Translations under genes and position numbers: made by a program
Source of the DNA: Bryobacterales bacterium
GTDB taxonomy: Bacteria > Acidobacteriota > Terriglobia > Bryobacterales > Bryobacteraceae
NCBI GenBank assembly: GCA_003162425.1
Contig: PMOK01000037.1
Span: 1-64,000 of the forward strand
Length of the DNA stretch: 64,000 bases
Direction of reading: 5' to 3'
Notes under the pieces: model-generated
Seen by the model: only the letters and a program-made list of their open reading frames with translations
Told to the model about the DNA's origin: nothing
Databases searched by the model: none
In this document: positions 43,678-53,161 of the stretch, piece after piece
Layout: every line of letters begins with the position of its first letter
How positions within the stretch are numbered: the stretch's first letter is position 1

Positions 43678-44004
43678 TCGCGTGACTGGCTAGGTGCGCA
43701 TCGAGGCTCTCTTCGTTTGACGCGCGCCGAGCGAAAACTACACAAGCCGCGTTACATCCACGTTAACCAGGCGGATAACTCCAGCACGTGAACAATTTGC
43801 AGCCCACCTTCCAAGTGAAGTTGGCTGCGTTAGTCGAACGCTGTGAATCAATGGCTGATTTCTCAGGCCTTTGCGTCAGCACGAAGGCTCTGTGGCCCAC
43901 GTTCTTGCTACGGCCCATCAGTTGCAGCCCAATCTCCGAAGCAGTCGAAGGCTGTTCGAATGTTGACTTCCGAGTTGTCGGATAGAAGTGTTTGACGCGA
44001 TCGT

Positions 44005-44850
44005 TTGGCGGCGCTGCGCAACGTTCCGCCGGTCTTGCGTCTAGTTTGGAATGCCGCGCCCGGGGTAGCGGCAGCAGGGCTATCGCTCCGCGTGGTGAGC
44101 GCTTTCATTCCGCTGGCCGCATTGACAGTTTCGAAGTGGATCATCGATCTGGTGCGTCGCGGCAGTGAAGCATCCCGGTCCGCTGCCGGGCGAGATTGGG
44201 ATGCTACTCGGCGCGGAATTCCTATTGGCGGCGTTCGGCAATGTTCTGGCGCGTGCCATCGACTACACCGATGCGCGGCTGGCTGATGAATTCACCCGCG
44301 AAGTGAGTCTGCGAGTAATGGAACACGCGACGGGGCTCGACTTGGCCTGTTTAGAGGATCCAGCCTTCTACGACAAACTGGAGCGCGCGCGCGTGCAAGC
44401 CACCGATCGGATCGGGATGCTCAATGCGATGGGCCGCTTGCTGCTGCAGTTCATCACGCTGGTATCGCTGTCAATTGGCGTGATTGTGTACTCGCCGTGG
44501 CTATTCGTGCTGCTGCTGATTTGCGTAGCGCCCGCCTTTGCCGGAGAGAGCCACTTTGCATTTCGCGGATACGCTCTCGCGCACGGGCTCACGCCGCTGC
44601 GCCGGGAACTGGATTATTTGCGAGTGCTAGCAAGTAGCGAGGAGAGCGCCAAGGAAGTGAAGTTGTTCGGGATCGCTGGTTACTTGCGAGGCCGCTACGA
44701 GACTCTAACCGATGAAGTAATCCGGAAGGACCGCGACCTGAGTCGCAGGCGGTTGTGGTGGGGGTCGGCCCTGGCGATTATCGGCTCACTCGGCTACTAC
44801 GGAAGCTTCGCATATTTGGTTTGGCCCACGACCAGCGCTGACAGGGTTCC
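44005..44850 (+). pseudogene. ABC exporter, frameshifted and truncated
   Basis: One frame from 44005 encodes ALRNVPPVLRLVWNAAPG and LRVVSAFIPLAALTVSKWIIDLV, a typical exporter N-terminus. From about 44165 a second frame continues the same protein: MLLGAEFLLAAFGNVLARAIDYTD, LADEFTREVSLRVMEHATGLDL and IGSLGYYGSFAYLVW. After about 44845 the reading frame runs into DNA belonging to the opposite-strand gene, so the ATP-binding cassette is missing. It is thus broken by a frameshift near 44160 and by loss of the 3' half. A gene-free stretch (43678-44004) separates it from the previous fragment. Confidence 0.7.
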
Positions 44851-44862
44851 TCAACAGTCCCC

Positions 44863-45897
44863 TTACTCGATGATGCCGTGGATACGCAGACTCACCAACT
44901 GGTCCACTGTGAGACTCTTAACCCCCCGGGCTTGTACCTTCTGAATATAGTCCGGCGTGACCCCGTGGATGCGCATGGAAACAAGTTGGTCCAGCGTCGG
45001 GTTGAAGCCTAGATTCCTCACTTGCTTGACATACTCTGAGGTTGCGCCGTGGATACGCAGCGAAACCAGATCGTCAGCGCTCGGATTGTAGCCCATGCCC
45101 TTCAGGTCGCGAACGAATTCGGGGCTCACGTCGTGGATGCGCATGGAAACAAATTGGTCCAGCGTCGGGTTGAAGCCTAGGCCCCTCATCTGCTTGACAT
45201 ATTCGGAGGTTGCGCCGTGAATACGCAGCGAAACCAGATCGTCAGCGCTTGGGTTATAGCCCATGCCCTTCAGGTCGCGAACGAATTCGGGGCTCACGTC
45301 GTGGATGCGCATGGAAACCAGGTGATCGGCCGTCAACTCGCGCAGACCGAGGTTCTTCAGCTCGCGGATATAGTCGATGCTCACATTGTGGATGCTCATC
45401 GAGATCAAATCGTCCGATGAGCCTGGCGCCGCGCCGAGCGAGCGGAGATCGCGCACGTAGGCGGTCTTCACGTCATGCACCGCCATTGAGAACACGGTTT
45501 CCACTGGGAGGCCGTTGTAACCGAGCGAGCGCATCTCCGCTACGAAGTTCGCATTCGGCGAAAACGTGAAGGCGCCGGCGCCGTTGCCCGACCGGAAATA
45601 TCCTTCGCAGCCGAGCGTACCCGCTTCGCGCGCGATCTCAAAGTGCACGGTCGCGCCGGCGGGCGATTCCATCTGCTGCCTCGAGAGGCCGCGAAGTTGT
45701 TCCAGCGGAAGCGCCGAGCTACTGGTCATCTGGGAGCGCTCGGAAAAGCGGTGCAGCGTGAGTTGAACCTTGCCGCCAGCCGGCGCTTGATCGGTGTGCG
45801 ATGGATCGATGATCCACTGGCCGGTGATGATTTCCTCGGCCGGAAGAGCGTAGGCAAGCGTGAGCGCACTGAGAGCGAGCAGAGTGATGCGAGTCAT
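44863..45897 (-). CDS. secreted protein of 28-residue tandem repeats
   Basis: 344 residues with an N-terminal signal peptide (LLALSALTLAYALPAEE). After about 130 residues of unknown fold, at least seven tandem repeats of 28 residues follow, with the consensus 'DxLVSMRIHDVSPEFVRDLKGMGYNPSAD'; examples are LVSMRIHDVSPEFVRDLKGMG and LVSLRIHGATSEYVKQMRGLG. The same repeat unit ends the neighbouring M56 protein. Conserved HG/HD, LG and hydrophobic positions point to a regular two-helix solenoid. Two consecutive pairs of repeats are nearly identical at DNA level. It follows the M56 gene after 18 bases and is probably in the same operon. Confidence 0.8.
   Translation of the reverse strand: MTRITLLALSALTLAYALPAEEIITGQWIIDPSHTDQAPAGGKVQLTLHRFSERSQMTSSSALPLEQLRGLSRQQMESPAGATVHFEIAREAGTLGCEGYFRSGNGAGAFTFSPNANFVAEMRSLGYNGLPVETVFSMAVHDVKTAYVRDLRSLGAAPGSSDDLISMSIHNVSIDYIRELKNLGLRELTADHLVSMRIHDVSPEFVRDLKGMGYNPSADDLVSLRIHGATSEYVKQMRGLGFNPTLDQFVSMRIHDVSPEFVRDLKGMGYNPSADDLVSLRIHGATSEYVKQVRNLGFNPTLDQLVSMRIHGVTPDYIQKVQARGVKSLTVDQLVSLRIHGIIE
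44965..45300. repeat. two tandem 168-bp units within the repeat-protein gene
   Basis: The sequence gtggatgcgcatggaaac occurs at 44965, 45133 and 45301, exactly 168 bases apart, and the DNA in between is nearly identical between the first two units. Each unit encodes two 28-residue protein repeats (56 residues). This is a recent in-frame duplication and a place where length variation between strains is likely. Confidence 0.9.
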
Positions 45898-45914
45898 AAT
45901 TTTCGTCCTTTGAA

Positions 45915-47729
45915 TTAGTCGAGAATTCCGTACTGCTTCAGCTTGATCAGTTTATCCAGACTGAGATCCCTGAAGCCGTGCTTCTGGGCTTTGCGCACGA
46001 AGTCCACGTCCACGCCGTGGATGCACATCGCGATCACGTCGTCGGCGGTGAGGTTCGGATAACCTAGCGCGCCAATTTGCTTCACGGTGTCAGGGTTGGC
46101 GCCATGGATCTCAAGCGACACCAGCTTGTCGAAATTCAGCTCGCGAACGCCGGCCTGCTTGAATTGCTCCGCGATTTCGGGAGTTACACCATGGATCTTG
46201 AAGGAGACGAGCTGCTCGAAAGTCGGCGTACCGAAGCCCGCCGATTTCATTTGCCGTGTGAACTCGGGCGTTAGACCGTGGATGTACATGCTTACGATCT
46301 CGTTGGGCGTTAGTTTGTATCCCAGCTCCTGCATTTCTACAATGTCGGCAGGCTGGGCTCCGTGAATCGCAAAGCTGACGATCTCATCTACCTTCAACTT
46401 CAGCCCAGCGGCCAAAAGCTCGCGGACATAGTCCGTAGTGACACCATGAATCTTGAGCGAGATGAGCTGGTCGACGGACAGATCTTTGTAACCGAGGGCT
46501 GCGATGCCGCCCACAAAACTCTTGTCCGAGGATGGCTCAGCCGTCTGCTCGGCCTGCGCGGCGGGCTGGGCCATGGCAACCAGTTTTGCCTTCGGTGTCT
46601 GAATCACCCGCTGCTCGACCTGTTGGTCAACCTGTTGGTCAACCTGGCTTGCCGTTGGCTCGGGACGCTGCTGATACAAGGCATTCACCAGACGCACGCT
46701 TTGCGCGGCGTGATCCAGACGGAGCCGCGGAGGCCCGCCCGATGTAGCCCAAATAGAAACAACGCACAACACGATGGCAACTCCGGTGACCCAATCGGCA
46801 TGGATCTCAGAGGGTGAAGATGCAGGATCGCGTTGGGGATCCAGGAGGCGGCGAACGCGCTGGAGCAACGAACCGGAGTTGGCGGCCATGACAAGGCGCG
46901 GAGTCGCAATACGGATCTTCTCCAGTTCCGTTAGTGCGCGCGCGTAAACCAAAGCGTCGCCGCAAACCGCGACAGCCAGATCGTCACAGCAGTTCTCCCG
47001 CTCCGCCCGCATTTGGCGGCCAACCCACCACACGGCTGGATGGTAGAACAACAGAGTTTCGATGGCGGTCTGGACCAGGTTCACCAGATAATCGTGGCGG
47101 CGGATGTGGGCCAGTTCATGCGCCAGCAGCGCTTCAATCTGGCTAGGCGCGAGGCCAGAGATAGCGCTCGCGGGCAACAATACAACCGGGCGGATCCAGC
47201 CGATAACCGCGGGCGTATGCGCAGTGGCGGATTCCCAGAGGCATACCTTCCGCGAAATAGTCAGGCGCTTGGCGAGTCGAGCCATGCTCTCCTGCCAGAA
47301 CGCCTCCGCCAGCCGAACATTGCGGCGTTTCCAAAGTTGCGTCACCACCCATCCGCCGAGTGAACGGATAGAGAGCGCCGTCACTCCCGCGACCCATATG
47401 TAAACCAGGACCGGGAAATAGTCCGGCATGCGGTCGCGCCACGATGTTGTCGCCGCCGCGCGCTGAGCGATATTGCCGGCCGGAGCGGCGATGGAACTCT
47501 GGGAAGCTGGCGGGTGCAACGGCGTTGCGATGTCGCCGGAGTCCAGGTAGACGAATGTAGCGCCGACCGATGCCAGCATCAGCAACATAGCGGCCATCGC
47601 TCGGATGTATCGTGCCTGCGCGCCGCTATTCGGAAGAGCGTGTCGCGCGGCCCCGAGCAACGCCGCGATGCCGGCTCCCTGCCACACAAAATGTATTAGC
47701 GTCCATCCAAGAGTATTTGTGAGATTCAT
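45915..47729 (-). CDS. M56 (BlaR1-like) membrane metallopeptidase with C-terminal solenoid repeats
   Basis: 604 residues. Three hydrophobic helices occur in the first 125 residues (LGWTLIHFVWQGAGIAALLGAA is the first), then the M56 zinc site HELAHIRRHDY near residue 208 with ERENCCDD about 40 residues further on (metal-binding Glu). A fourth membrane helix lies near 315 (GVAIVLCVVSIWA). From residue 400 on, seven or so 28-residue repeats (IVSMYIHGLTPEFTRQMKSAG, LVSFKIHGVTPEIAEQFK) occupy the place of the sensor domain of BlaR1. In BlaR1, sensing outside leads to BlaI cleavage. Its BlaI-type repressor gene overlaps its start. Confidence 0.88.
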   Translation of the reverse strand: MNLTNTLGWTLIHFVWQGAGIAALLGAARHALPNSGAQARYIRAMAAMLLMLASVGATFVYLDSGDIATPLHPPASQSSIAAPAGNIAQRAAATTSWRDRMPDYFPVLVYIWVAGVTALSIRSLGGWVVTQLWKRRNVRLAEAFWQESMARLAKRLTISRKVCLWESATAHTPAVIGWIRPVVLLPASAISGLAPSQIEALLAHELAHIRRHDYLVNLVQTAIETLLFYHPAVWWVGRQMRAERENCCDDLAVAVCGDALVYARALTELEKIRIATPRLVMAANSGSLLQRVRRLLDPQRDPASSPSEIHADWVTGVAIVLCVVSIWATSGGPPRLRLDHAAQSVRLVNALYQQRPEPTASQVDQQVDQQVEQRVIQTPKAKLVAMAQPAAQAEQTAEPSSDKSFVGGIAALGYKDLSVDQLISLKIHGVTTDYVRELLAAGLKLKVDEIVSFAIHGAQPADIVEMQELGYKLTPNEIVSMYIHGLTPEFTRQMKSAGFGTPTFEQLVSFKIHGVTPEIAEQFKQAGVRELNFDKLVSLEIHGANPDTVKQIGALGYPNLTADDVIAMCIHGVDVDFVRKAQKHGFRDLSLDKLIKLKQYGILD

Positions 47730-48118
47730 TTCGTGCCTCGCTCATATTCGTCCAGAAGTTTGCGTATCTCTTCCAGCTCTTGCGGTGTTGCTGTTTTCGC
47801 CGAAAGGACCTGCATGACTAGCTCACCGGCGGAACCGTCGAATGCGCGACCCACCAAGTCGCCCACCAGTTGCCGTTGCGTTTGCTCTTTTGGAACGCTG
47901 GCCTCATAAACGTGCGCGCGCTGAAACTGGACCTCATTGCGGCGAACCAATGCTTTTTCGGCCATGATCTGCGTGAGTTTCAAGACGGTAGTGTACCCCG
48001 TCGGTTTGGTTTGGTTCAGAATGTCGTGGATCTCGCGCACGGTGGAAGGACCGTGGTTCCACAAAACCCGCAGGATTTCCAGTTCCGCGTCCGTGGGCCG
48101 ATTGGAAGGTCTCCGCAT
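47726..48118 (-). CDS. BlaI/MecI/CopY-family repressor
   Basis: 130 residues. The winged helix with ELEILRVLWNHGPSTVREIHDIL and YTTVLKLTQIMAEKALVRR is typical of BlaI/MecI/CopY-type repressors. The C-terminal dimerisation part (VMQVLSAKTATPQELEEIRKLLDEYE) is also present. Such proteins repress the operon that includes their own and the M56 sensor gene and are removed by proteolysis. The ATG of the sensor overlaps the stop by 4 bases. Two perfect or near-perfect palindromes directly upstream fit its operators. Confidence 0.9.
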   Translation of the reverse strand: MRRPSNRPTDAELEILRVLWNHGPSTVREIHDILNQTKPTGYTTVLKLTQIMAEKALVRRNEVQFQRAHVYEASVPKEQTQRQLVGDLVGRAFDGSAGELVMQVLSAKTATPQELEEIRKLLDEYERGTK

Positions 48119-48128
48119 GCAGGATCTT

Positions 48129-48168
48129 ACTACGAAATTATTCGTAGTGTCAACGAAATTCTTCGTAG
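48129..48168. promoter_or_regulatory. two tandem BlaI-type operator dyads
   Basis: ACTACGAA (48129-48136) and TTCGTAGT (48141-48148) are exact reverse complements around 4 bases. A second, shorter dyad with ACGAA (48153-48157) and TTCGT (48162-48166) follows, 24 bases on. They lie 11 to 50 bases upstream of the repressor gene. The half-site TACGAA differs from the TACATGT type of staphylococcal BlaI but has the same layout (short spacer, tandem). Confidence 0.65.
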
Positions 48169-48362
48169 TCTAGCTCGGAGAATTGTCACGATGATGTCGG
48201 GGTTGCCGCAACCGTCCCACCACGGCGTGATTCACGACAACTCCTCCATCATCGCGATCTCGACTTCTTGACTTTTTCGTCGGCGCTCGGGTTCGTCGCC
48301 CAGGCTACGCACAAAAAGTGGCTATAAAATTGCACACGATCGCTGCAATGGGGGTACGGACG

Positions 48363-49601
48363 ATGGATCCGGCGCACGTTCGCGAAGACTGGCGCACCTG
48401 CTTCACTGAAGAGGAACGGCAAGCTATCCGCCAGCAGTTGGAGCGGATGTTGGCGAATCCCCTGTTCAAATACAGCAAGCGTTATCCGAACCTCTTGCGC
48501 TTTGTGGTGGAAAGCACCCTGGAGGGTCGCACGGAGGAGTTGAAGGAACGCTCCCTGGGGGTAGCGGTCTTCGCACGCGAACCGGATTACGACACGAATC
48601 TCGATCCGGTAGTGCGCACCACGGCGGGTGAGATCCGCAAGCGAATCGCGCAATACTATCACGAACATGGGCACGAAACCGAAGTCCGCATCGATTTGTC
48701 GCCGCGATCATATATCCCGGAATTCGAGATGCATGGCCCCGTCCAGTCCACCGCCGCACCGGCCCTCGAAGCGGCTCCGAGCACCAAGCCTCCTGCGGTA
48801 CATCGATGGCCGTGGCTAGCGATAGGGGCGTTGGCCGGGCTGTTGGTTGTGTCCGGCTTTTGGCTCGGGCCTTGGGGAAGGCGAAGCGATCTCGACCGTT
48901 TTTGGAAGCCGGTCCTCGATTCCTCAAATACCGTCCTGCTGTGCATGGGGCAGCGCGAGTTTCTCGGATCGTCACCTGAACCCGGACAATCGTTGCTGAC
49001 AGATCTGCCAAGTCCCTCCAACGGTCCCGTCACGCTTTTCCAGTTGTATTATATGGGCAGTCAAAATCTGTCTGTGCCGGACGTGACTACCATCGCCAGG
49101 CTTATCGGACTGCTGCAGACCAAGGGCAAGACATTCCGCATCCGCGGCCAACTTTCCACCGGTTTCGCCGACCTCCGGGATGGGCCGGTTGTGCTGCTGG
49201 GCGGATTTGATAACGACTGGACCATGCGCCTGACAGGTCCGATGCGCTTCAGCTTCGAGCGCGACCACGACACGTTTTGGATTAAAGACCGCCAGAATCC
49301 GTCCCGGAAGGATCGCTTCGTGAATTACCGGACACCTTACCTCAGTCTCACCGAGGACTACGCGCTCATCTCCCGGACGTTGGATCCCACCACCGCCCGG
49401 ATGGTCGTTGTAATCGGAGGACTCACCGGTTACGGCACCGTGGCCGCTGGTGAGTTTCTGACGGATCCCGCCTACCTCGAGACCATGGCCAAAGGCGCCC
49501 CGCCGGGCTGGGAACGGAAGAATATCCAACTCGTCTTGGCGACGAAAGTCATTCACGGGGCCTCCGGGCCGCCTCGTATCGTGGATCGCTACTTCTGGTA
49601 G
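48363..49601 (+). CDS. membrane-anchored regulator-like protein (acidobacterial type)
   Basis: 412 residues from ATG 48363, chosen for the G-rich stretch upstream; ATG 48348 and GTG 48318 are alternatives in frame. Residues 1-100 contain LKERSLGVAVFAREPDYDTNLDPVVRTTAGEIRKRI (landmarks LGVAVFAREPDY and VVRTTAGEIRKRI), the N-terminal DNA-binding-like part frequent in acidobacterial membrane regulators. One transmembrane helix follows (WLAIGALAGLLVVSGFW). The 240-residue outer part has no known domain; VVLLGGFDNDWTMRL and AGEFLTDPAYLETM are its best blocks. It is divergent from blaI and convergent with the TonB gene. Confidence 0.72.
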   Translation: MDPAHVREDWRTCFTEEERQAIRQQLERMLANPLFKYSKRYPNLLRFVVESTLEGRTEELKERSLGVAVFAREPDYDTNLDPVVRTTAGEIRKRIAQYYHEHGHETEVRIDLSPRSYIPEFEMHGPVQSTAAPALEAAPSTKPPAVHRWPWLAIGALAGLLVVSGFWLGPWGRRSDLDRFWKPVLDSSNTVLLCMGQREFLGSSPEPGQSLLTDLPSPSNGPVTLFQLYYMGSQNLSVPDVTTIARLIGLLQTKGKTFRIRGQLSTGFADLRDGPVVLLGGFDNDWTMRLTGPMRFSFERDHDTFWIKDRQNPSRKDRFVNYRTPYLSLTEDYALISRTLDPTTARMVVVIGGLTGYGTVAAGEFLTDPAYLETMAKGAPPGWERKNIQLVLATKVIHGASGPPRIVDRYFW

Positions 49602-49621
49602 GACTAACCGATTGAAAGGGA

Positions 49622-49651
49622 CCGCTCAGGCCGAGTGGCCGGCCTGAGCGG
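49622..49651. terminator. bidirectional hairpin between convergent genes
   Basis: CCGCTCAGGCC (49622-49632) and GGCCTGAGCGG (49641-49651) form a perfect 11-bp stem with an 8-base loop, placed between the stop codons at 49601 (plus) and 49663 (minus). No U-run follows on either side, so its termination strength is uncertain. Confidence 0.7.
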
Positions 49652-49662
49652 CACCATCCCAA

Positions 49663-52600
49663 CTAGAACATGAACTTCAGTCCAAGCTGAATAACGCGCG
49701 GATCGTATGCCGATGTGATCGCTCCAAAATTGCTGGAGCCATAGGTCGCGCTGATGCTGTTGAACTGCGTATGGTTGAGCGAGTTGAACGTCTCCGCGCG
49801 GAATTGCAGGGTGGCTCCTTCTGGATTCCACCACTTGATGCCGGAGAAGTCTTTGAACAGGGAGGTATCGAGGTTGGTGCGGCTCGGCCCTATTACAGCA
49901 TTCTTAGGAGCGCTGCCGAAACCGCAAACCTGCGTTGCGCAAACGGCCGTATCATAACCGAACGACGCGGTGCTGAAGAACTGAGCCACGTCATTCGGAT
50001 AGGTCACCGGGGCGACCTGGTTCGGACGGTTGGTGTAATTGCTCATGCCCAGAGTCGCACCGGACATGGTTATGTTATAGGGAAGTCCCGATTCGGCGGT
50101 CACGATACCGGACAACACCCATCCGCCAAGCAACGTCTTAACCACCTTGCTGGACGCGTCTCTGAAGAACGGCAACTGATAGACATAGTTGCCGATGAAG
50201 ATGTTGGTACGGTTGTAAGTGCTTAAGCCGTAGTCGTACGCAAAATTGTACGGATTGGAAACGGTCTGCAAATCGCCGCCATTGCCGCCGGCAGCCGACC
50301 CGGCTGTAGAATCGTACGCTTTCGAGTAGGTGTAGGCAATTTGCAGGGTCAGCCCTTTGGTGGCTTGCATCCGCATCTGCATCTGGAGCCCGTTATATTT
50401 CGAGTTCCCCGCGTTTTCGTACAGCAGGACGGAACCAAGGCCTGGGTAAGGCCGGATGGCATTGATGTTCAAGCTGCCGGCCACCACTTGTGGGCCCAGC
50501 GGATTGTTGGGTAAAGGAGAGTTGATATCCGCAGCGAGGTTTTCATGACGCCCGACATTGCCGACATAGGAGGCTTGTACCACAGTCCCCTTCCATATTT
50601 CGTGTTGTACACCGACACTCCACTGATAGCTGGTCGGATTCTTATAGTTGGTCAGGCTAATGCCCGTAATGCCAGGGGGCAGAATGGGGGCCACGGCAGC
50701 GGTTCCCGTGAGAACGCTGGTTGCGGGATTCGAAAGATATACGTTTGAGACAGTTGGAGCCTCGCTGAATGGAACGTTCGGACCCATGTTATAGACATCG
50801 TTGCCCTGCACGCGTTCGTACATGATGCCAAAGCCGCCGCGAATTACAGTCTTTCCGGCACCGGTAGGATCGTAAGCGAATCCCAGCCGGGGGGCCCAGT
50901 TGTTCCAATGGTTGTTCGTATTGTCAAGCGGTGTACCGTTCTGGCCGGAGATCGCGATGCCGTTGGTATATAGCAACGTGTTGGAAAGCACTCCAACGCC
51001 GTGGGTCAGGCCGGGGCTGTTGGGTGAAATGACCCCGGTTGTTGGGTTAACGAAGCCGGCATCGGCCGGATTGTAAAGGCCGGGGTAGAAGTTCGACAGC
51101 CGGCTGTTCTGTTCATAGGTGTGCGGGATGCCCTCCCAGCGCATGCCCAGGTTCAGGGTCAGGTGGTTGCTCACGCGCCAGTTGTCCTGTAAGTACCCGG
51201 AATAGGAATTGTCGGCCCAGTTACCGAAGTCCTGAACAGCCGTTTCGTTGTAGGAATTGGCATAGCCAAGCAGGAAATCGGCGAAGCCCACGCCCGTATA
51301 GGTGCCATTGAAGGTGTACTGGCCGTTGGTAAAGCCGAACAGTTGCTGCTTCTTCAAGGCGCGCATATACGACACGCCCATCTTGAAGTTATGGCGGCCT
51401 TTGTTCCAGGACAGGTCCTCGCGGATTTGGTAATCGTTAAAGGCGTTGGCCCACGGCGACGCGTTGCCGGTGGAAAACGACGAGTTGATACCGCCGCCCT
51501 GGAAAGTGACGGCTGGCAGGCGACTCTGGACGTTGGCCCCGAACAGAGTGGGCGGGTCAAAGCCGCTGGTCCGCTGGTAAACGCCCCCGAGGGTGTTGTC
51601 GATGGTGTTTCCGTTGTAGGAGAAGGCCACTTCATTCACGACACTCGGGCTGATGCTGTAGGTGGCATGAACCACAGCGCTTTTGGTTGGATTGTTGAAA
51701 GTCGAGTGGATGCTGGGATATGTGTCACCGCTCCACAGGGGGGTGCCTTCGCCTTGAGAGAGTTGCTCGGATGCAAAGTGCCCGAAAATCCAAAGCTTAT
51801 CGGTAACATGCTCGTCGATACGAACTATCTGTTCGCCCACATTGGTCGGGGTGTTATTGCCGCCAATAAAGGTCGGGTTCAAGGCCGTCCCCGAGTTTTG
51901 CGGGTTCAGGGCGCCGGTTGCGAGAAACGCTTGCGCAACTGGGCTGATCAACGAGACGGGAATGGTGTTGTTCGGGAAGGGCTTTCCCGGTGTCAGACCC
52001 AGCGCGGTGTAACGCGCGAGCTCCGCCGGATTCAATTGGCTGGCGCTGGGAACGTTAATGGCGTAGGGAAAGACCCCACTCTCCATGGCTGACGTAGGGG
52101 TCGGCGTATTGAAGCTCCCGCCCTGAACCATCTTCCGCCATTCCTGGTTATAGAAGAAAAAGGTCTTGTTACGGTCCTTGTTGTAATGCGGCAGGATCAC
52201 GGGGCCGCCGAGATTGAATCCGTAGACGTTATACCGCAGCTCTGGGACGACCACGTTGGTGGTGGGGACTGAATTGGTGAAATAGTTGACTGCGTCCAAG
52301 GCGTCGTTGCGGAAGAACTCCCACATTCCGCCATGAAAGTCCCGCGAGCCGGACTTGAATACCATCGACAGCGTGGCGCCGGAACCTAAGCCGTAGTCCG
52401 CTGAGTAATTGGAGGTTAGGACGCGAAATTCGGCTACCGCGTCGAGCGACGGCATGAGCTCGAACTTGCCGCCCGAACCGCGGTCGTAGTCTTCGCCGCC
52501 ATCCACCATAAACAGGTTGTGATCGGGACGCTGGCCGTTGAAACTGATAATGGCGTTGCTGCCCTGTGCGCTGGGCCCGTTGAAAGCAGGCAAAGCGGAG

Positions 52601-53091
52601 GCCGCGCCCGGAGTGAGCGTAGCCAACTCATACAGGTTGCGGCCGTTCATTGAGAGGTTCAAGACCTGCGTGCCAGTAACTACGTTGCTAATTTCACCGG
52701 AATCGGCCTGGACGCTGATAGCGGTCGCTTCGACGTTGACGCTCTCTTTGGTCTCGCCGACTTGAAGCGCGATATCAACGCGAGCGCGATCGCCAACGTT
52801 GAGGATGAGGTCTTTTTGTTCAAACTTTTTGAAGCCGGAAATCTCGGCCGCGACGGTGTATTTTCCGACGCCAAGCGCGTTGGCGACGAATTGACCGGCC
52901 TCGTTGCTGACGTTCCGGAGAATCTGGCCGGTTGCGGTGTTTGTTATCGTAATTTGAACGCCAGGAACGGCAGCCCCTGACGGGTCTGTAACCGTTCCGA
53001 CAATGGTTGCATCTTGCGCCATAGCCGGCAATGCAAGGGCCAGGGCTAGAATGAAGAGTAGCGCTAACTGACGTGGTTTGACGTAATTCAC
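49663..53091 (-). CDS. Oar-like TonB-dependent receptor with carboxypeptidase-regulatory N-terminus
   Basis: 1142 residues from a GTG preceded by AAGGAGG. A signal peptide (LALLFILALALALPAMAQ) is followed by a carboxypeptidase-regulatory-like/CnaB fold (residues 25-115: ATIVGTVTDPSGAAVPGVQITI, NEAGQFVANALGVGKYTV), then the plug domain (VNVEATAISVQADSGEIS, LYELATLTPG, GGEDYDRGSGGKFELMPSLDAVAEFRVLTSNY in outline), and a long beta-barrel ending with the typical aromatic end ...LGLKFMF. This is the family of Oar-type outer-membrane proteins found in large numbers in Acidobacteria. It probably transports a large molecule, or acts as an outer-membrane adhesin. Its substrate is unknown. Confidence 0.93.
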   Translation of the reverse strand: MNYVKPRQLALLFILALALALPAMAQDATIVGTVTDPSGAAVPGVQITITNTATGQILRNVSNEAGQFVANALGVGKYTVAAEISGFKKFEQKDLILNVGDRARVDIALQVGETKESVNVEATAISVQADSGEISNVVTGTQVLNLSMNGRNLYELATLTPGAASALPAFNGPSAQGSNAIISFNGQRPDHNLFMVDGGEDYDRGSGGKFELMPSLDAVAEFRVLTSNYSADYGLGSGATLSMVFKSGSRDFHGGMWEFFRNDALDAVNYFTNSVPTTNVVVPELRYNVYGFNLGGPVILPHYNKDRNKTFFFYNQEWRKMVQGGSFNTPTPTSAMESGVFPYAINVPSASQLNPAELARYTALGLTPGKPFPNNTIPVSLISPVAQAFLATGALNPQNSGTALNPTFIGGNNTPTNVGEQIVRIDEHVTDKLWIFGHFASEQLSQGEGTPLWSGDTYPSIHSTFNNPTKSAVVHATYSISPSVVNEVAFSYNGNTIDNTLGGVYQRTSGFDPPTLFGANVQSRLPAVTFQGGGINSSFSTGNASPWANAFNDYQIREDLSWNKGRHNFKMGVSYMRALKKQQLFGFTNGQYTFNGTYTGVGFADFLLGYANSYNETAVQDFGNWADNSYSGYLQDNWRVSNHLTLNLGMRWEGIPHTYEQNSRLSNFYPGLYNPADAGFVNPTTGVISPNSPGLTHGVGVLSNTLLYTNGIAISGQNGTPLDNTNNHWNNWAPRLGFAYDPTGAGKTVIRGGFGIMYERVQGNDVYNMGPNVPFSEAPTVSNVYLSNPATSVLTGTAAVAPILPPGITGISLTNYKNPTSYQWSVGVQHEIWKGTVVQASYVGNVGRHENLAADINSPLPNNPLGPQVVAGSLNINAIRPYPGLGSVLLYENAGNSKYNGLQMQMRMQATKGLTLQIAYTYSKAYDSTAGSAAGGNGGDLQTVSNPYNFAYDYGLSTYNRTNIFIGNYVYQLPFFRDASSKVVKTLLGGWVLSGIVTAESGLPYNITMSGATLGMSNYTNRPNQVAPVTYPNDVAQFFSTASFGYDTAVCATQVCGFGSAPKNAVIGPSRTNLDTSLFKDFSGIKWWNPEGATLQFRAETFNSLNHTQFNSISATYGSSNFGAITSAYDPRVIQLGLKFMF

Positions 53092-53155
53092 TTTTCCCTC
53101 CTTGAATGAATGCGGGTAATTTAATCGACCCGTGATGCTGAACTGAAGCTACCGT

Positions 53156-53161
53156 ATTATA
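53156..53161 (-). promoter_or_regulatory. possible -10 element of the TonB-receptor gene
   Basis: The minus strand reads TATAAT at 53161-53156, a perfect -10 hexamer about 65 bases upstream of the GTG. No good -35 is present at 17 bases. The surrounding gene-free stretch 53092-53480 is AT-richer than its neighbours and holds no gene. Confidence 0.4.

Noticed and set aside
44965..45300. regularly spaced DNA repeats, considered as CRISPR-like
   Set aside because: Units are contiguous at 168 bases with no variable spacers and lie in frame in a coding gene of repeat proteins.
51343..52092. 249-codon plus-strand ORF inside the TonB receptor
   Set aside because: It is antisense to barrel strands with typical receptor sequence; no ribosome-binding site.
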